From Thermoleophilia bacterium (GTDB taxonomy: Bacteria; Actinomycetota; Thermoleophilia; Gaiellales; Gaiellaceae): a stretch of 5,523 nt of DNA. The stretch is from assembly GCA_025933895.1 (NCBI GenBank), contig JAICZB010000179.1:1-5523 (forward strand), in the 5' to 3' direction. A program made the position numbers and the translations under genes. The notes under the pieces were generated by a model that was not told the DNA's origin, did no database searches, and worked only from the letters and a program-made list of their open reading frames with translations. Below are positions 1 through 5,523 of the stretch, piece by piece (position 1 is the first letter of the stretch; every line of letters starts with the position of its first letter).

Positions 1-218
1 AGGGTCGCGCCGACGTACGTCCCGTTCTGGTCGTAGAACGCCTGCAAGGCCGGCACGGCCTGCTCGAAGTTCACCCCGGCCGTCGCGGACTGCGCCTGCG
101 TGATCGCCTGCCGTCCGGACGCGGAAGTCGGGCCGTTCGACTGCATGCTCTTCGCCGACAGGTAGAGGCCTGCGACGACGGCGACGAGGACAGCCGGGAT
201 CCCGAGGACACGAAGCAT
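1..218 (-). CDS. Pilin-like single-pass membrane protein, N-terminal part (3' end beyond window)
   Basis: I translated this by eye from the ATG at 216-218; 72 codons are visible before the window edge. Residues 1-20 (MLRVLGIPAVLVAVVAGLYL) form a hydrophobic segment after one Arg, which suits a membrane anchor or uncleaved signal. A polar, Ser/Gln/Ala-rich linker follows (about 21-48). Then comes the stretch FEQAVPALQAFYDQNGTYVG (about 50-69), which resembles the helix-to-loop pattern (A.PA..AFY..NGTY.G) of type IV pilin-like proteins in actinobacteria. I do not see the classical prepilin peptidase site (Gly followed by a Phe/Thr-Leu-Ile-Glu-type start), so this is pilin-like rather than a proven pilin. 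The ATG is the only usable start in this frame after the upstream stop; no clear Shine-Dalgarno sequence precedes it. It is the last gene of the co-directional run, 31 bases after the PIG-L gene. It could instead be a generic secreted or anchored hypothetical protein. Confidence 0.6.
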   Translation of the reverse strand, partial: MLRVLGIPAVLVAVVAGLYLSAKSMQSNGPTSASGRQAITQAQSATAGVNFEQAVPALQAFYDQNGTYVGAT

Positions 219-227
219 CCTGGGGAT

Positions 228-247
228 ATCGGCCGCGCCGGGCCGAT
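228..247. repeat. Perfect 7-bp hairpin between deacetylase and pilin-like genes
   Basis: ATCGGCC (228-234) and GGCCGAT (241-247) are perfect inverted repeats separated by six bases. They fill most of the 31-base gap between the PIG-L stop and the pilin-like ATG. On the minus-strand transcript the stem ends nine bases before the ATG. No T-run follows, so it does not look like an ordinary intrinsic terminator. It could act as a partial terminator, an mRNA-stability stem or a structure limiting initiation at the downstream gene. The role is inference; only the symmetry is seen. Confidence 0.4.
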
Positions 248-249
248 GC

Positions 250-885
250 TCAAGCGATGACGCGGTAGACCTGGAAGACCTCGGCGAACTCGCGGTTCAC
301 GTTGACGCCGTGCATGCGCGCGAGATTCCGGACGTACTCGGCATTCGCGTAGCGGCGGTGATGCTGCGACGCGTACCGCTCGAGCGCCGCGACCTTCAGG
401 TGGACGTGCCGCTCCTCGAGCGCTACATACCACTGGTACTCGAAGTCGAAGTTGTTCCACGGGATCTCGTAACCGAGGATCGTCGTCCGCTTGAAGGCGC
501 GCAGGCCCTCTTCGGCGACCGTGCGGTGATCCTGGTGGACGTCGTGGAGGCTCGGCTGGAAGACGACGTCCGGCTCCCACTCCTCCCACAGCGCGACGAG
601 CAGCTCGAGGATGTCCTGCCGCCGCTCGGGAAAGGTGCGGACGTCGAAGTCGTGCACCGTCAGCGACTCCGCGGGGATCCCGAGCTCGGCCGTCGCCTCG
701 GCGACCTCGCGCGCGAGCGTGTCGGGCGGGAAGCCCGGCGGCAGCGAGCGGGTCGCGATCGAGAACGCTACGTACCGGACCTCGCAGCCCGCCTCGACGA
801 GCCGCGCCATCGTCCCGCCGCAGCCGAACTCGCCGTCGTCGGTGTGCGGAGCGAGGACGAGCGCCTTCCGCCACTGCTCGATCAC
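250..885 (-). CDS. PIG-L/LmbE-family zinc-dependent deacetylase
   Basis: This 211-residue protein is a complete member of the PIG-L (LmbE-like) family, whose members remove N-acetyl groups from GlcNAc-containing substrates (MshB, BshB, PIG-L) in the cytoplasm. Residues 8-25 hold the first metal motif, in the form APHTDDGEFGCGGT. By analogy with MshB, H14 and D17 are zinc ligands and D16 the general base. The second motif HDVHQDH (114-120) supplies H117, D119 and H120, with H120 the likely third ligand. The usual AHPDDE is altered here to PHTDDGE, with Thr for Pro and one extra residue before Glu. The length suits the shorter members of the family. The GTG start at 885 lies seven bases after the previous gene's stop, and GGTGA (893-897) at that spacing may serve as ribosome binding site. 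Beside an O-antigen ligase gene, a sugar-deacetylating role in surface glycan making is likely; the substrate cannot be read from sequence. Confidence 0.9.
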   Translation of the reverse strand: MIEQWRKALVLAPHTDDGEFGCGGTMARLVEAGCEVRYVAFSIATRSLPPGFPPDTLAREVAEATAELGIPAESLTVHDFDVRTFPERRQDILELLVALWEEWEPDVVFQPSLHDVHQDHRTVAEEGLRAFKRTTILGYEIPWNNFDFEYQWYVALEERHVHLKVAALERYASQHHRRYANAEYVRNLARMHGVNVNREFAEVFQVYRVIA

Positions 886-892
886 TGTTTCG

Positions 893-2362
893 TCACCGGG
901 CGATCATCTCAGGCACGGGCTCGTCGGCGATCTCGACCGGTCGACGCGCGCGCGCCCGTACCCGCAACGGCGACACGACGGCGATCAGGCCGACGACACC
1001 CCAGGTCATCGGATCCTCGAAGAAGTCGGCGTAGGCGAGCGAGTGGACGAAGATCGCCAGGAGCGCAAGCCCGGCGGCGAGCGCCAGGGGGCCGTACGTC
1101 CCGTGGCGGATCCGCCGGTACGCGGCGAGCAGCAGCGACAGCACGAGCCAGAAGAAGATGAAGACGCCGGGGGCTCCTCCCTCCGCCGCGACCGTCACCG
1201 GCGTGTTGTGCGACGCGCTCTTCTTCGGCGTCCTGCCGGTCCGCTTCGAATACGCGCGCTCGAAGCCGCCGAGGCCGACCCCGTGCGTCGGATGCGCCTC
1301 GGCGATCCGGATGCCGACGGCGATCAGGCTCGCCCGGCCGCTCGTGAGGCCGTTGAGGCTTCCGATCGTGTGGTGCCGGAGCCCATGCACGAGCTTCGGT
1401 GAGGTCGCGAGGACGCCTCCGAGGACGAGGACGGCGACGCCGATCGCGATCAGCGACTTCCAGCGCCACACGAGCGCGGAAGCACACAGCACCGCCACGA
1501 GCAGGGCCGCGAAGCTCGACTGCGAGAACGAGATGAGGAGGCCGAGCCACACGACGGCGGCGAACGCCGCGGCGGCGATTCCCGCCCGGACCGAGAGGCC
1601 GCCGACGACGAGCACGACGGTGGCGATCAGCGCGATCACGAGGAAGCGTCCGTAGATCGAGGGGTCGAAGAAGACCGAGTTGACGCGGAAGATGGCCTGG
1701 TAGGTGTTGCCGACCTCGAGCGTCGAGTTCTGGAAGATGGTGCCCGTCTCGTACTGATAGAAGCCAACGGCGGCGAAGACGAGCGCCATCGCCACGAGCT
1801 CGCCGTAGAGGATCCGCACCCGCGTCGACTCCCATGGCAGGCGCGCGATCGAGACCGCGATGATCGTGAACGGCACGTAGAAGGCGAGCATGTCGATCGC
1901 CGCCGCGTGCACGTCGACGCTCCACCCGACCGAGAGCCCGGTCCAGAGGAGGTAGAGCGCGAGCGGCCATGAAGCGATGCCGAGCTCACGTGTCCGCTCG
2001 TCCCCGTCGACCAGCTGCCAGAGGAGGAGACCGGCCGCGCCGAGCGCGACGGCATACAGCGGCACGAGGAGCGAATGGCCGAGGAAGCCGATGCGGAACG
2101 GCACGAAGGCGAGCGTGAGATACACGATGAGCCACGGCTCGCGGCGGAAGAGCCAGGCGAGGAGCGGGCCGGCCACGATCGTGCCGCCGATCGCCGCCCC
2201 CAGCTCCGCTGCGTTCGCGGGCGCGAGCGACGCGGAGAGCAGCGCGGCGCCGACTCCGGCGTAACAGAGGCCGGCGATCCGGCTCCGGCGCGTGCGCGCG
2301 AGCAGCAGGACCGCAAGGCCGATGCAGGCGATCGGGGCGCCGAGCTCCGCCAGGCCGATCAC
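893..2362 (-). CDS. O-antigen ligase / Wzy-family polytopic membrane protein
   Basis: This 489-residue protein is mostly hydrophobic, with roughly a dozen membrane segments (for example about 9-22, 32-45, 58-72, 78-93, 98-117, 133-146, 158-174, 187-202, 238-256, 262-280, 284-298, 303-320, 396-415, 425-445 and 453-466). The region FRVNSVFFDPSIYGRF (225-240), with R226, N228, D233 and R239, matches the 'R.NS.F.DPN..GR' signature of the Wzy/WaaL ligase family. The large loop around 335-390 contains RIAEAHPTHGVGLGGF (352-367) and ASHNTPV (383-389), which correspond to the family's 'HP..GVG.G.F' and 'SHN' elements. Such enzymes polymerise lipid-linked glycan repeats or transfer glycans to lipid or protein at the outer membrane face. 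I chose the GTG at 2360-2362 because it overlaps the upstream stop as GTGA and begins just before the first membrane segment; a start at 2500 would add 46 Arg/Pro-rich residues read through the upstream gene. Polymerase, ligase and O-oligosaccharyltransferase cannot be told apart here. Confidence 0.9.
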   Translation of the reverse strand: MIGLAELGAPIACIGLAVLLLARTRRSRIAGLCYAGVGAALLSASLAPANAAELGAAIGGTIVAGPLLAWLFRREPWLIVYLTLAFVPFRIGFLGHSLLVPLYAVALGAAGLLLWQLVDGDERTRELGIASWPLALYLLWTGLSVGWSVDVHAAAIDMLAFYVPFTIIAVSIARLPWESTRVRILYGELVAMALVFAAVGFYQYETGTIFQNSTLEVGNTYQAIFRVNSVFFDPSIYGRFLVIALIATVVLVVGGLSVRAGIAAAAFAAVVWLGLLISFSQSSFAALLVAVLCASALVWRWKSLIAIGVAVLVLGGVLATSPKLVHGLRHHTIGSLNGLTSGRASLIAVGIRIAEAHPTHGVGLGGFERAYSKRTGRTPKKSASHNTPVTVAAEGGAPGVFIFFWLVLSLLLAAYRRIRHGTYGPLALAAGLALLAIFVHSLAYADFFEDPMTWGVVGLIAVVSPLRVRARARRPVEIADEPVPEMIAR

Positions 2363-3321
2363 TTCGCACGCACCCGCACGACGGCGGTGGCGGTGTGCCC
2401 GTGCTCGGTCACGACGAGGCGATACGTGCCTGCCGCCGAAGGCGCCCGTAGCCGCAGGCTCCTCCGGTGGTGTGACCCGTGCTTGTGGCCGAACTGCCAC
2501 GTGTAGCGGGGCGCTGCTGTCTCTACGTGCACCGTGAAAGGACGCCCGGCCCGAGCGGTGATCCGCTCCGGGGCGAGCTGGATGTAGCGGAGCTCCACCG
2601 TGACCTGCTTGCGCCGGTCGGCGGGCGTCTCGTTACCCGCGAGGTCCTGCGCGCCGACAGAGAGGACGTACGTGCCCGCCCGGAGCCGCCGTCCGCCGAA
2701 CGTCCCCGCCCACTTGATCTTGTCGTCCGGCCGGCTCGCGCGGCCGGTGGTGATCTTGCGGCGGCCGAGGTAGACGACCGCGTGCGCCCGGCCACTGAAT
2801 TCGTAATGGATCGCGATCGTGCGGCCCGGCGCTGCGAAGAGGACGGGCGTCCCGCCTTTACGTGCGGTCGCCGACAACACCTTCGGCGGCTTCGTGTCGA
2901 CGGTGATCTTGTTGATCAAGCCCAACGTCCGGCGTGGGAGATGCACCCACGGGTAATAGACGCCGTCGGGAACGACGGTGCCGGCGTCGGTGCGGCCGTT
3001 CCAGGGGAATTGTCTGGGTTGCCGCGCGTCCATGTGCACGCCGGAGGCGATGGTCGCGACCGTGTGTTCGGCCGAGTCGACGATGGTCACCGTTACAGGC
3101 CCGGTGTGACGAAGCGTGATCTGGACAGTGGCCTTGCTGGTCGGGCAGCCACAGACCGGCGAGATCAGCACCGGACGACCCGGACGTGCCACCGTGCCCG
3201 CCGAGACCTTCGTCCCGTAGACCGGGCTCTTGATCTGCTTCAGGCGCTCGGTGATCGCGAAGGCGGCAGCGGTGGCCACCAGCAGGCCGAGAAGCGTGCC
3301 CGTCGTGAGAACCCGCTGCAA
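2359..3321 (-). CDS. Membrane-anchored protein with FlgD-type Ig-like repeats
   Basis: This 320-residue protein has an N-terminal hydrophobic segment (about 5-22, rich in Leu/Val/Ala) and then an entirely polar, beta-rich region, so it should be anchored in the membrane and face outside. Repeat one (about 64-145) has the FlgD-Ig signature: FPWNGRTDAGTVVPDGVYYP (105-124), followed by ITVDTKPP (139-146). Repeat two (about 148-243) echoes it with KWAGTFGGRRLRAGTYVLSV (203-222) and DLAGNETP (226-233). A third Ig-like unit (about 250-320) ends with AAGTYRLVVTEHGHTATAVV (296-315). A CGC triplet (57-59) precedes repeat one; the cysteines may bond or bind something, which is unproven. FlgD-type Ig repeats occur in many extracytoplasmic proteins unrelated to flagella, and no flagellar gene is seen here. 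The gene starts with TTG at 3321, 52 bases after the transporter stop, and overlaps the ligase gene by four bases. This points to a partner role in glycan assembly or anchoring; the exact function is unknown. Confidence 0.8.
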   Translation of the reverse strand: MQRVLTTGTLLGLLVATAAAFAITERLKQIKSPVYGTKVSAGTVARPGRPVLISPVCGCPTSKATVQITLRHTGPVTVTIVDSAEHTVATIASGVHMDARQPRQFPWNGRTDAGTVVPDGVYYPWVHLPRRTLGLINKITVDTKPPKVLSATARKGGTPVLFAAPGRTIAIHYEFSGRAHAVVYLGRRKITTGRASRPDDKIKWAGTFGGRRLRAGTYVLSVGAQDLAGNETPADRRKQVTVELRYIQLAPERITARAGRPFTVHVETAAPRYTWQFGHKHGSHHRRSLRLRAPSAAGTYRLVVTEHGHTATAVVRVRAK

Positions 3322-3330
3322 AGCCCGCCG

Positions 3331-3361
3331 ATTCTACGGGCCTCTCGTTAACGAAGTTGAA
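3331..3361 (-). promoter_or_regulatory. Possible promoter ahead of the glycan module
   Basis: On the minus strand the 52-base gap contains TAGAAT (3331-3336), a good match to a sigma-70-type -10 element. A weak -35 candidate, TTCAAC (3356-3361), lies upstream at a long 19-base spacing. A transcript from this -10 would begin about 3324-3325, only three or four bases before the TTG start, so the message would be almost leaderless. The -35 match is poor, and readthrough from the sulfur genes would also explain expression. Confidence 0.25.
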
Positions 3362-3372
3362 GAGTCGAGGCC
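3339..3372. repeat. Inverted repeat downstream of the transporter gene
   Basis: GGCCTC (3339-3344) and GAGGCC (3367-3372) are 6-bp perfect inverted repeats with a 22-base loop that includes the palindrome CGTTAACG (3346-3353). The right arm starts directly after the transporter stop codon. There is no T-run on the minus-strand side, so it is not a convincing intrinsic terminator. A Rho-dependent end, an operator for a dimeric regulator, or chance are all possible. Confidence 0.25.
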
Positions 3373-3373
3373 T

Positions 3374-4273
3374 TCAGGCGCGCTCGGGCGTGGCGCGCGG
3401 ATCGCCCGCGCGAGGCTCGCCCAGCATGACCGCCGCGGTGTAGATCGCGAGCACGACGACGAGGATGCCGAGCCCGAAACCGAGGACCCAGTTGGCGTAC
3501 GGCACGTTGAGCAGCTTCAGGCCGCTGATGACGAGGATCCCGCCGAGGCCGCCGCGAATCGTCAGGTCCGGGACCTTCACGGTGTAGCGGCTCGAGATCA
3601 GGATCCCCGGCACCGAGCCGGTGAGGAGCCATGCCGTGGCGTGCAGGTCGACGTCGCCGACGATGAGGTGGCCGGCTCCCGCGACCCAGAGCAGCCCGGC
3701 GGCGTGGAAGATGTCCGTGCCGACGATCCGCGGCATCGTGAGCGGGTAGACGAGCACCATCATCAGGCCGAAGTAGGTGCCGCTGCCGACCGACGTGAGG
3801 CCGACGATGAAACCGAAGACGGCTCCCGTGCCGAGCGCGACCATCTTGTCGCGGCGACTCATGATGAAGGGCAGCTCGCTCGCCTGCACCCCGCGCTTCA
3901 CGAGCGACTTCGCGAGGAAGCCGCCGCCGCCGCCGATGAGCGCGGCGCCGATGGCATAGCCGAGGATCGTCTGCGCGTTGCTGATCTGGTTTCGCAGCAC
4001 GTAGGAGACGACGACGCCGGCGACCGCCATCGGCCCCGAGCCGGCGAACAGCCACATCGTGAGATGGCCGTGCACCGTCCCGAGCCGCCGGTGGCGAAGC
4101 GCGCCGAACGACTTGAAGATCGCGCCGTGGAAGATGTCGGTACCGACTGCGTACGTCGGCTTGAAGCCGAAGACGATGATCAGGATCGGCGTCATGAGCG
4201 AGCCGCCGCCGACGCCCGTGAGGCCGACGATCAGGCCGAGCCCGAGCCCCGTCAGCGTGAACTGCCAGGTCAC
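3374..4273 (-). CDS. TauE/SafE (DUF81)-family sulfur-anion transporter
   Basis: This 299-residue integral membrane protein belongs to the TauE/SafE family, which includes exporters of sulfite and organosulfonates as well as proposed sulfate carriers. The family's two-fold repeat is plain: GLTGVGGGSLMTP (17-29) pairs with GLTSVGSGTYFGL (158-170), and VGTDIFHGA (43-51) pairs with VGTDIFHAA (184-192). About eight hydrophobic segments are visible (for example 8-34, 72-92, 101-122, 145-178, 190-206, 212-228, 240-256, 261-284). A (CCG)5 run at 3921-3935 encodes five consecutive glycines (114-118). The GTG at 4271-4273 is the chosen start: it overlaps the cysN stop as GTGA, and the Gly-rich first repeat follows at the normal distance. 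An upstream start at 4375 would add 34 charged residues over cysN. Pairing with cysN supports a role in sulfate, sulfite or thiosulfate movement for assimilation; transport direction cannot be read from sequence. Confidence 0.88.
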   Translation of the reverse strand: MTWQFTLTGLGLGLIVGLTGVGGGSLMTPILIIVFGFKPTYAVGTDIFHGAIFKSFGALRHRRLGTVHGHLTMWLFAGSGPMAVAGVVVSYVLRNQISNAQTILGYAIGAALIGGGGGFLAKSLVKRGVQASELPFIMSRRDKMVALGTGAVFGFIVGLTSVGSGTYFGLMMVLVYPLTMPRIVGTDIFHAAGLLWVAGAGHLIVGDVDLHATAWLLTGSVPGILISSRYTVKVPDLTIRGGLGGILVISGLKLLNVPYANWVLGFGLGILVVVLAIYTAAVMLGEPRAGDPRATPERA

Positions 4274-5523
4274 GACGCGCTCAGGACCATGCCCGCGCCG
4301 ACGGTCTCGTTCGTCGCCTCGTCGATCAGCACGAACGCGCCGGTCGTCCGGTTCTCCTCGTAGGGATCGACGCACAGCGGCTCGGAGAGCCGGAGCCGCA
4401 CGACGCCGATGTCGTTCAGCCCGAGGTTGTCCGGAGCGGCCACGTCGTCGAGCGTGTGGACGTCGACCCGCGAGACGAGCTCGTCGGCGATCGCGCGTAC
4501 CGACCGCGTCGTCTGCTTGACCGCGAGCCGCGCGCGCGGCTCGAGCGGCCGCTCGCTCATCCAGCAGACGCGGGCCTCGAGCTCCCGCGCCACGACCGGC
4601 GGATCCGCGGGATCAGCGAGCATGTCGCCGCGCGAGACGTCGAGATCGTCGGTGAGCCGGACGGTCACGGACATGGGCGGGATCGCCGACTCCAGCGGCC
4701 CGTCGATCGTCTCGACCGCCTCGACCTGCGTCCTCACTCCTGCCGGAAGGACGACGACCTCGTCTCCGGCGCTCCAGACGCCGCCGGCCACCTGGCCGCC
4801 GTAGCCGCGGAAGTCGTGGTGCTCGTCGGACCGGGGCCTGATCACCCACTGCACGGGGAATCGTCGGCTGTCGAGGTCGCGGTCGGACGCGATCTCCACC
4901 GTCTCGAGATGCTCGAGCAGGAGCGGGCCGTCGTACCACGGCATGTTCTCGGAGCGCTCGACGACGTTGTCGCCCTGCAGCGCCGAGATCGGGATCACGA
5001 CGAGGTCCGGCAGTCCCATGCTGTTCGGCCGGGCGTCGGCGGCTTGGCCGCCGACGCTTCCAGCCTCGAGCTCACCGAGTTCCGCGCTGATCTCGTCGAA
5101 CCGCTCCTGCGACCAGTCGACGAGATCCATCTTGTTGACCGCGACGACCGCGTGCGGGACGCGGAGGATCGAGAGGATGTACGTGTGGCGGCGCGTCTGC
5201 TCGACCACGCCCTGTCGTGCATCGACGAGCACGACCCCGAGCTCGGCTGTCGAGGCGCCTGTGACCATGTTGCGCGTGTACTGGACGTGGCCCGGCGCGT
5301 CGGCGAGCTGGAAGCGCCGCGTGGGCGTGACGAAGGAGCGGTAGGCGACGTCGATCGTGATCCCCTGCTCGCGCTCGGCCCGCAGGCCGTCGGTGAGGAG
5401 CGCGAGGTCGACGTACCCGTGGCCGCGGCGGCGCGAGACATCCTCGATGTGCTCGAGCTGGTCGACGAAGATCTGCTTCGTGTCGTAGAGCAGCCGGCCG
5501 ATCAGCGTCGACTTGCCGTCGTC
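4270..5523 (-). CDS. cysN: Sulfate adenylyltransferase subunit 1, GTPase subunit (5' end beyond window)
   Basis: The frame is open from the window edge; 417 residues are visible and only about 20 N-terminal ones should be missing. CysN is the GTPase that, with CysD, forms ATP sulfurylase. The complex makes adenosine phosphosulfate from ATP and sulfate, with GTP hydrolysis driving the reaction, as the first cytoplasmic step of sulfate assimilation. Visible GTPase motifs (numbered from the first visible residue) are DDGKST of the P-loop (1-6), GITIDVAY of switch I (54-61), DAPGH (75-79, where Thr is common in place of Ala), NKMD (130-133) and SAL (180-182). The stretch YTRNMVTGAST (82-92) is typical of CysN. 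Two EF-Tu-like beta-barrel domains follow (about 195-290 and 295-410). There is no fused CysC kinase: the protein ends about ten residues after the last barrel. An unusual 17-residue insert sits before SAL (153-169). Its stop overlaps the transporter start, so the two are probably translated together; cysD is expected just upstream, outside the window. Confidence 0.95.
   Translation of the reverse strand, partial: DDGKSTLIGRLLYDTKQIFVDQLEHIEDVSRRRGHGYVDLALLTDGLRAEREQGITIDVAYRSFVTPTRRFQLADAPGHVQYTRNMVTGASTAELGVVLVDARQGVVEQTRRHTYILSILRVPHAVVAVNKMDLVDWSQERFDEISAELGELEAGSVGGQAADARPNSMGLPDLVVIPISALQGDNVVERSENMPWYDGPLLLEHLETVEIASDRDLDSRRFPVQWVIRPRSDEHHDFRGYGGQVAGGVWSAGDEVVVLPAGVRTQVEAVETIDGPLESAIPPMSVTVRLTDDLDVSRGDMLADPADPPVVARELEARVCWMSERPLEPRARLAVKQTTRSVRAIADELVSRVDVHTLDDVAAPDNLGLNDIGVVRLRLSEPLCVDPYEENRTTGAFVLIDEATNETVGAGMVLSAS
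5017..5067 (-). repeat. In-frame 51-base insertion with perfect 11-bp palindrome inside cysN
   Basis: Within cysN, bases 5017-5067 encode 17 residues (visible residues 153-169). Removing them leaves SAELGEL joined to GLPDLVVIPISAL, the usual CysN spacing into the G5 motif. The core is an inverted repeat, GCGTCGGCGGC (5033-5043) and GCCGCCGACGC (5047-5057), with the three-base loop TTG; all 11 pairs match. It encodes SVGGQAADA, a small flexible loop on the GTPase surface. This resembles short palindromic elements that insert in frame in coding regions. Whether the same sequence occurs elsewhere in the genome is unknown, so its mobility is inference. Confidence 0.55.

Noticed and set aside
310..1161. 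Plus-strand open frame of 283 codons opposite the PIG-L and ligase genes
   Set aside because: It is antisense to two well-supported genes and its Arg-rich product has no recognisable domain.
2363..2500. N-terminal extension of the ligase from a start at 2500
   Set aside because: The extra 46 residues are Arg/Pro-rich and lie over the Ig-protein coding region; the GTG at 2362 gives a normal membrane-protein N-terminus and a GTGA overlap.
2553..2568. GAGCGG/CCGCTC hairpin with a 4-base loop
   Set aside because: It is short, inside the Ig-protein coding region, with no T-run and no sign of function beyond codon composition.
2359..3321. Assignment of the Ig-repeat protein as the flagellar hook-capping protein FlgD
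   Set aside because: Only the Ig-like fold signature is shared; there is an N-terminal membrane anchor, no FlgD N-terminal region, and no flagellar gene nearby.
3320..3341. Intrinsic terminator made of a GCCCG/CGGGC stem followed by three Ts
   Set aside because: The stem is only five pairs with a nine-base loop, the T-run is three bases, and it overlaps the TTG start of the next gene.
3921..3935. (CCG)5 trinucleotide run as a variable repeat
   Set aside because: Five copies encoding a Gly stretch in a membrane protein are unremarkable at this GC content; there is no evidence of length variation.
3230..4363. Long plus-strand open frame of 377 codons opposite the transporter gene
   Set aside because: It is antisense to a clearly recognisable transporter, is packed with Asp/Glu/Arg in low-complexity fashion, matches no family I know and crosses the intergenic gap. 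It is typical of a spurious frame in high-GC DNA.
4542..4555. 14-base perfect palindrome containing a NotI site
   Set aside because: It lies in well-conserved cysN coding sequence in a GC-rich genome where such palindromes arise by chance, and it causes no insertion in the protein.

Overview
The window is very GC-rich, with strong G/C preference at third codon positions and GTG/TTG starts alongside one ATG. It carries six genes, all on the minus strand, packed with gaps of 52, 31 and 7 bases and two 4-base overlaps. Codon use, gene content and protein flavour suggest a soil-type high-GC actinobacterium, perhaps of the Thermoleophilia (Gaiellales/Solirubrobacterales). This is inference from style; there is no rRNA or other marker to prove it.

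Reading in the direction of transcription (from high to low coordinates), the first pair is sulfur metabolism. cysN (4270-5523, its first codons lie beyond the window) encodes the GTPase subunit of ATP sulfurylase. It overlaps by GTGA a TauE/SafE-type membrane transporter (3374-4273) that probably moves sulfate, sulfite or another sulfur anion. A 52-base gap with a possible -10 element and inverted repeats follows.

The second group looks like a cell-surface glycan module. It starts with a membrane-anchored protein of FlgD-type Ig repeats (2359-3321). This overlaps, again by GTGA, a polytopic O-antigen ligase/Wzy-family protein (893-2362). Next, 7 bases away, is a PIG-L/LmbE-type zinc deacetylase (250-885), and after a 31-base gap holding a hairpin comes the start of a single-pass, pilin-like protein (1-218, cut by the window edge). 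A plausible joint role is assembly, de-N-acetylation and transfer or anchoring of a glycan at the outer face of the membrane. The pilin-like protein may be an acceptor or a co-expressed surface structure.

The most distinctive sequence signal is a 51-base in-frame insertion in cysN, just before the G5 (SAL) motif of the GTPase domain. It is built around a perfect 11-bp inverted repeat and resembles a small palindromic element tolerated inside a gene. The other open ideas are the Ig-repeat protein coupled to a glycan ligase, the ligase next to a pilin-like gene, and sulfate activation beside glycan genes. I see no CRISPR array, tRNA, rRNA, transposase or phage gene, and no gene-free stretch longer than 52 bases.
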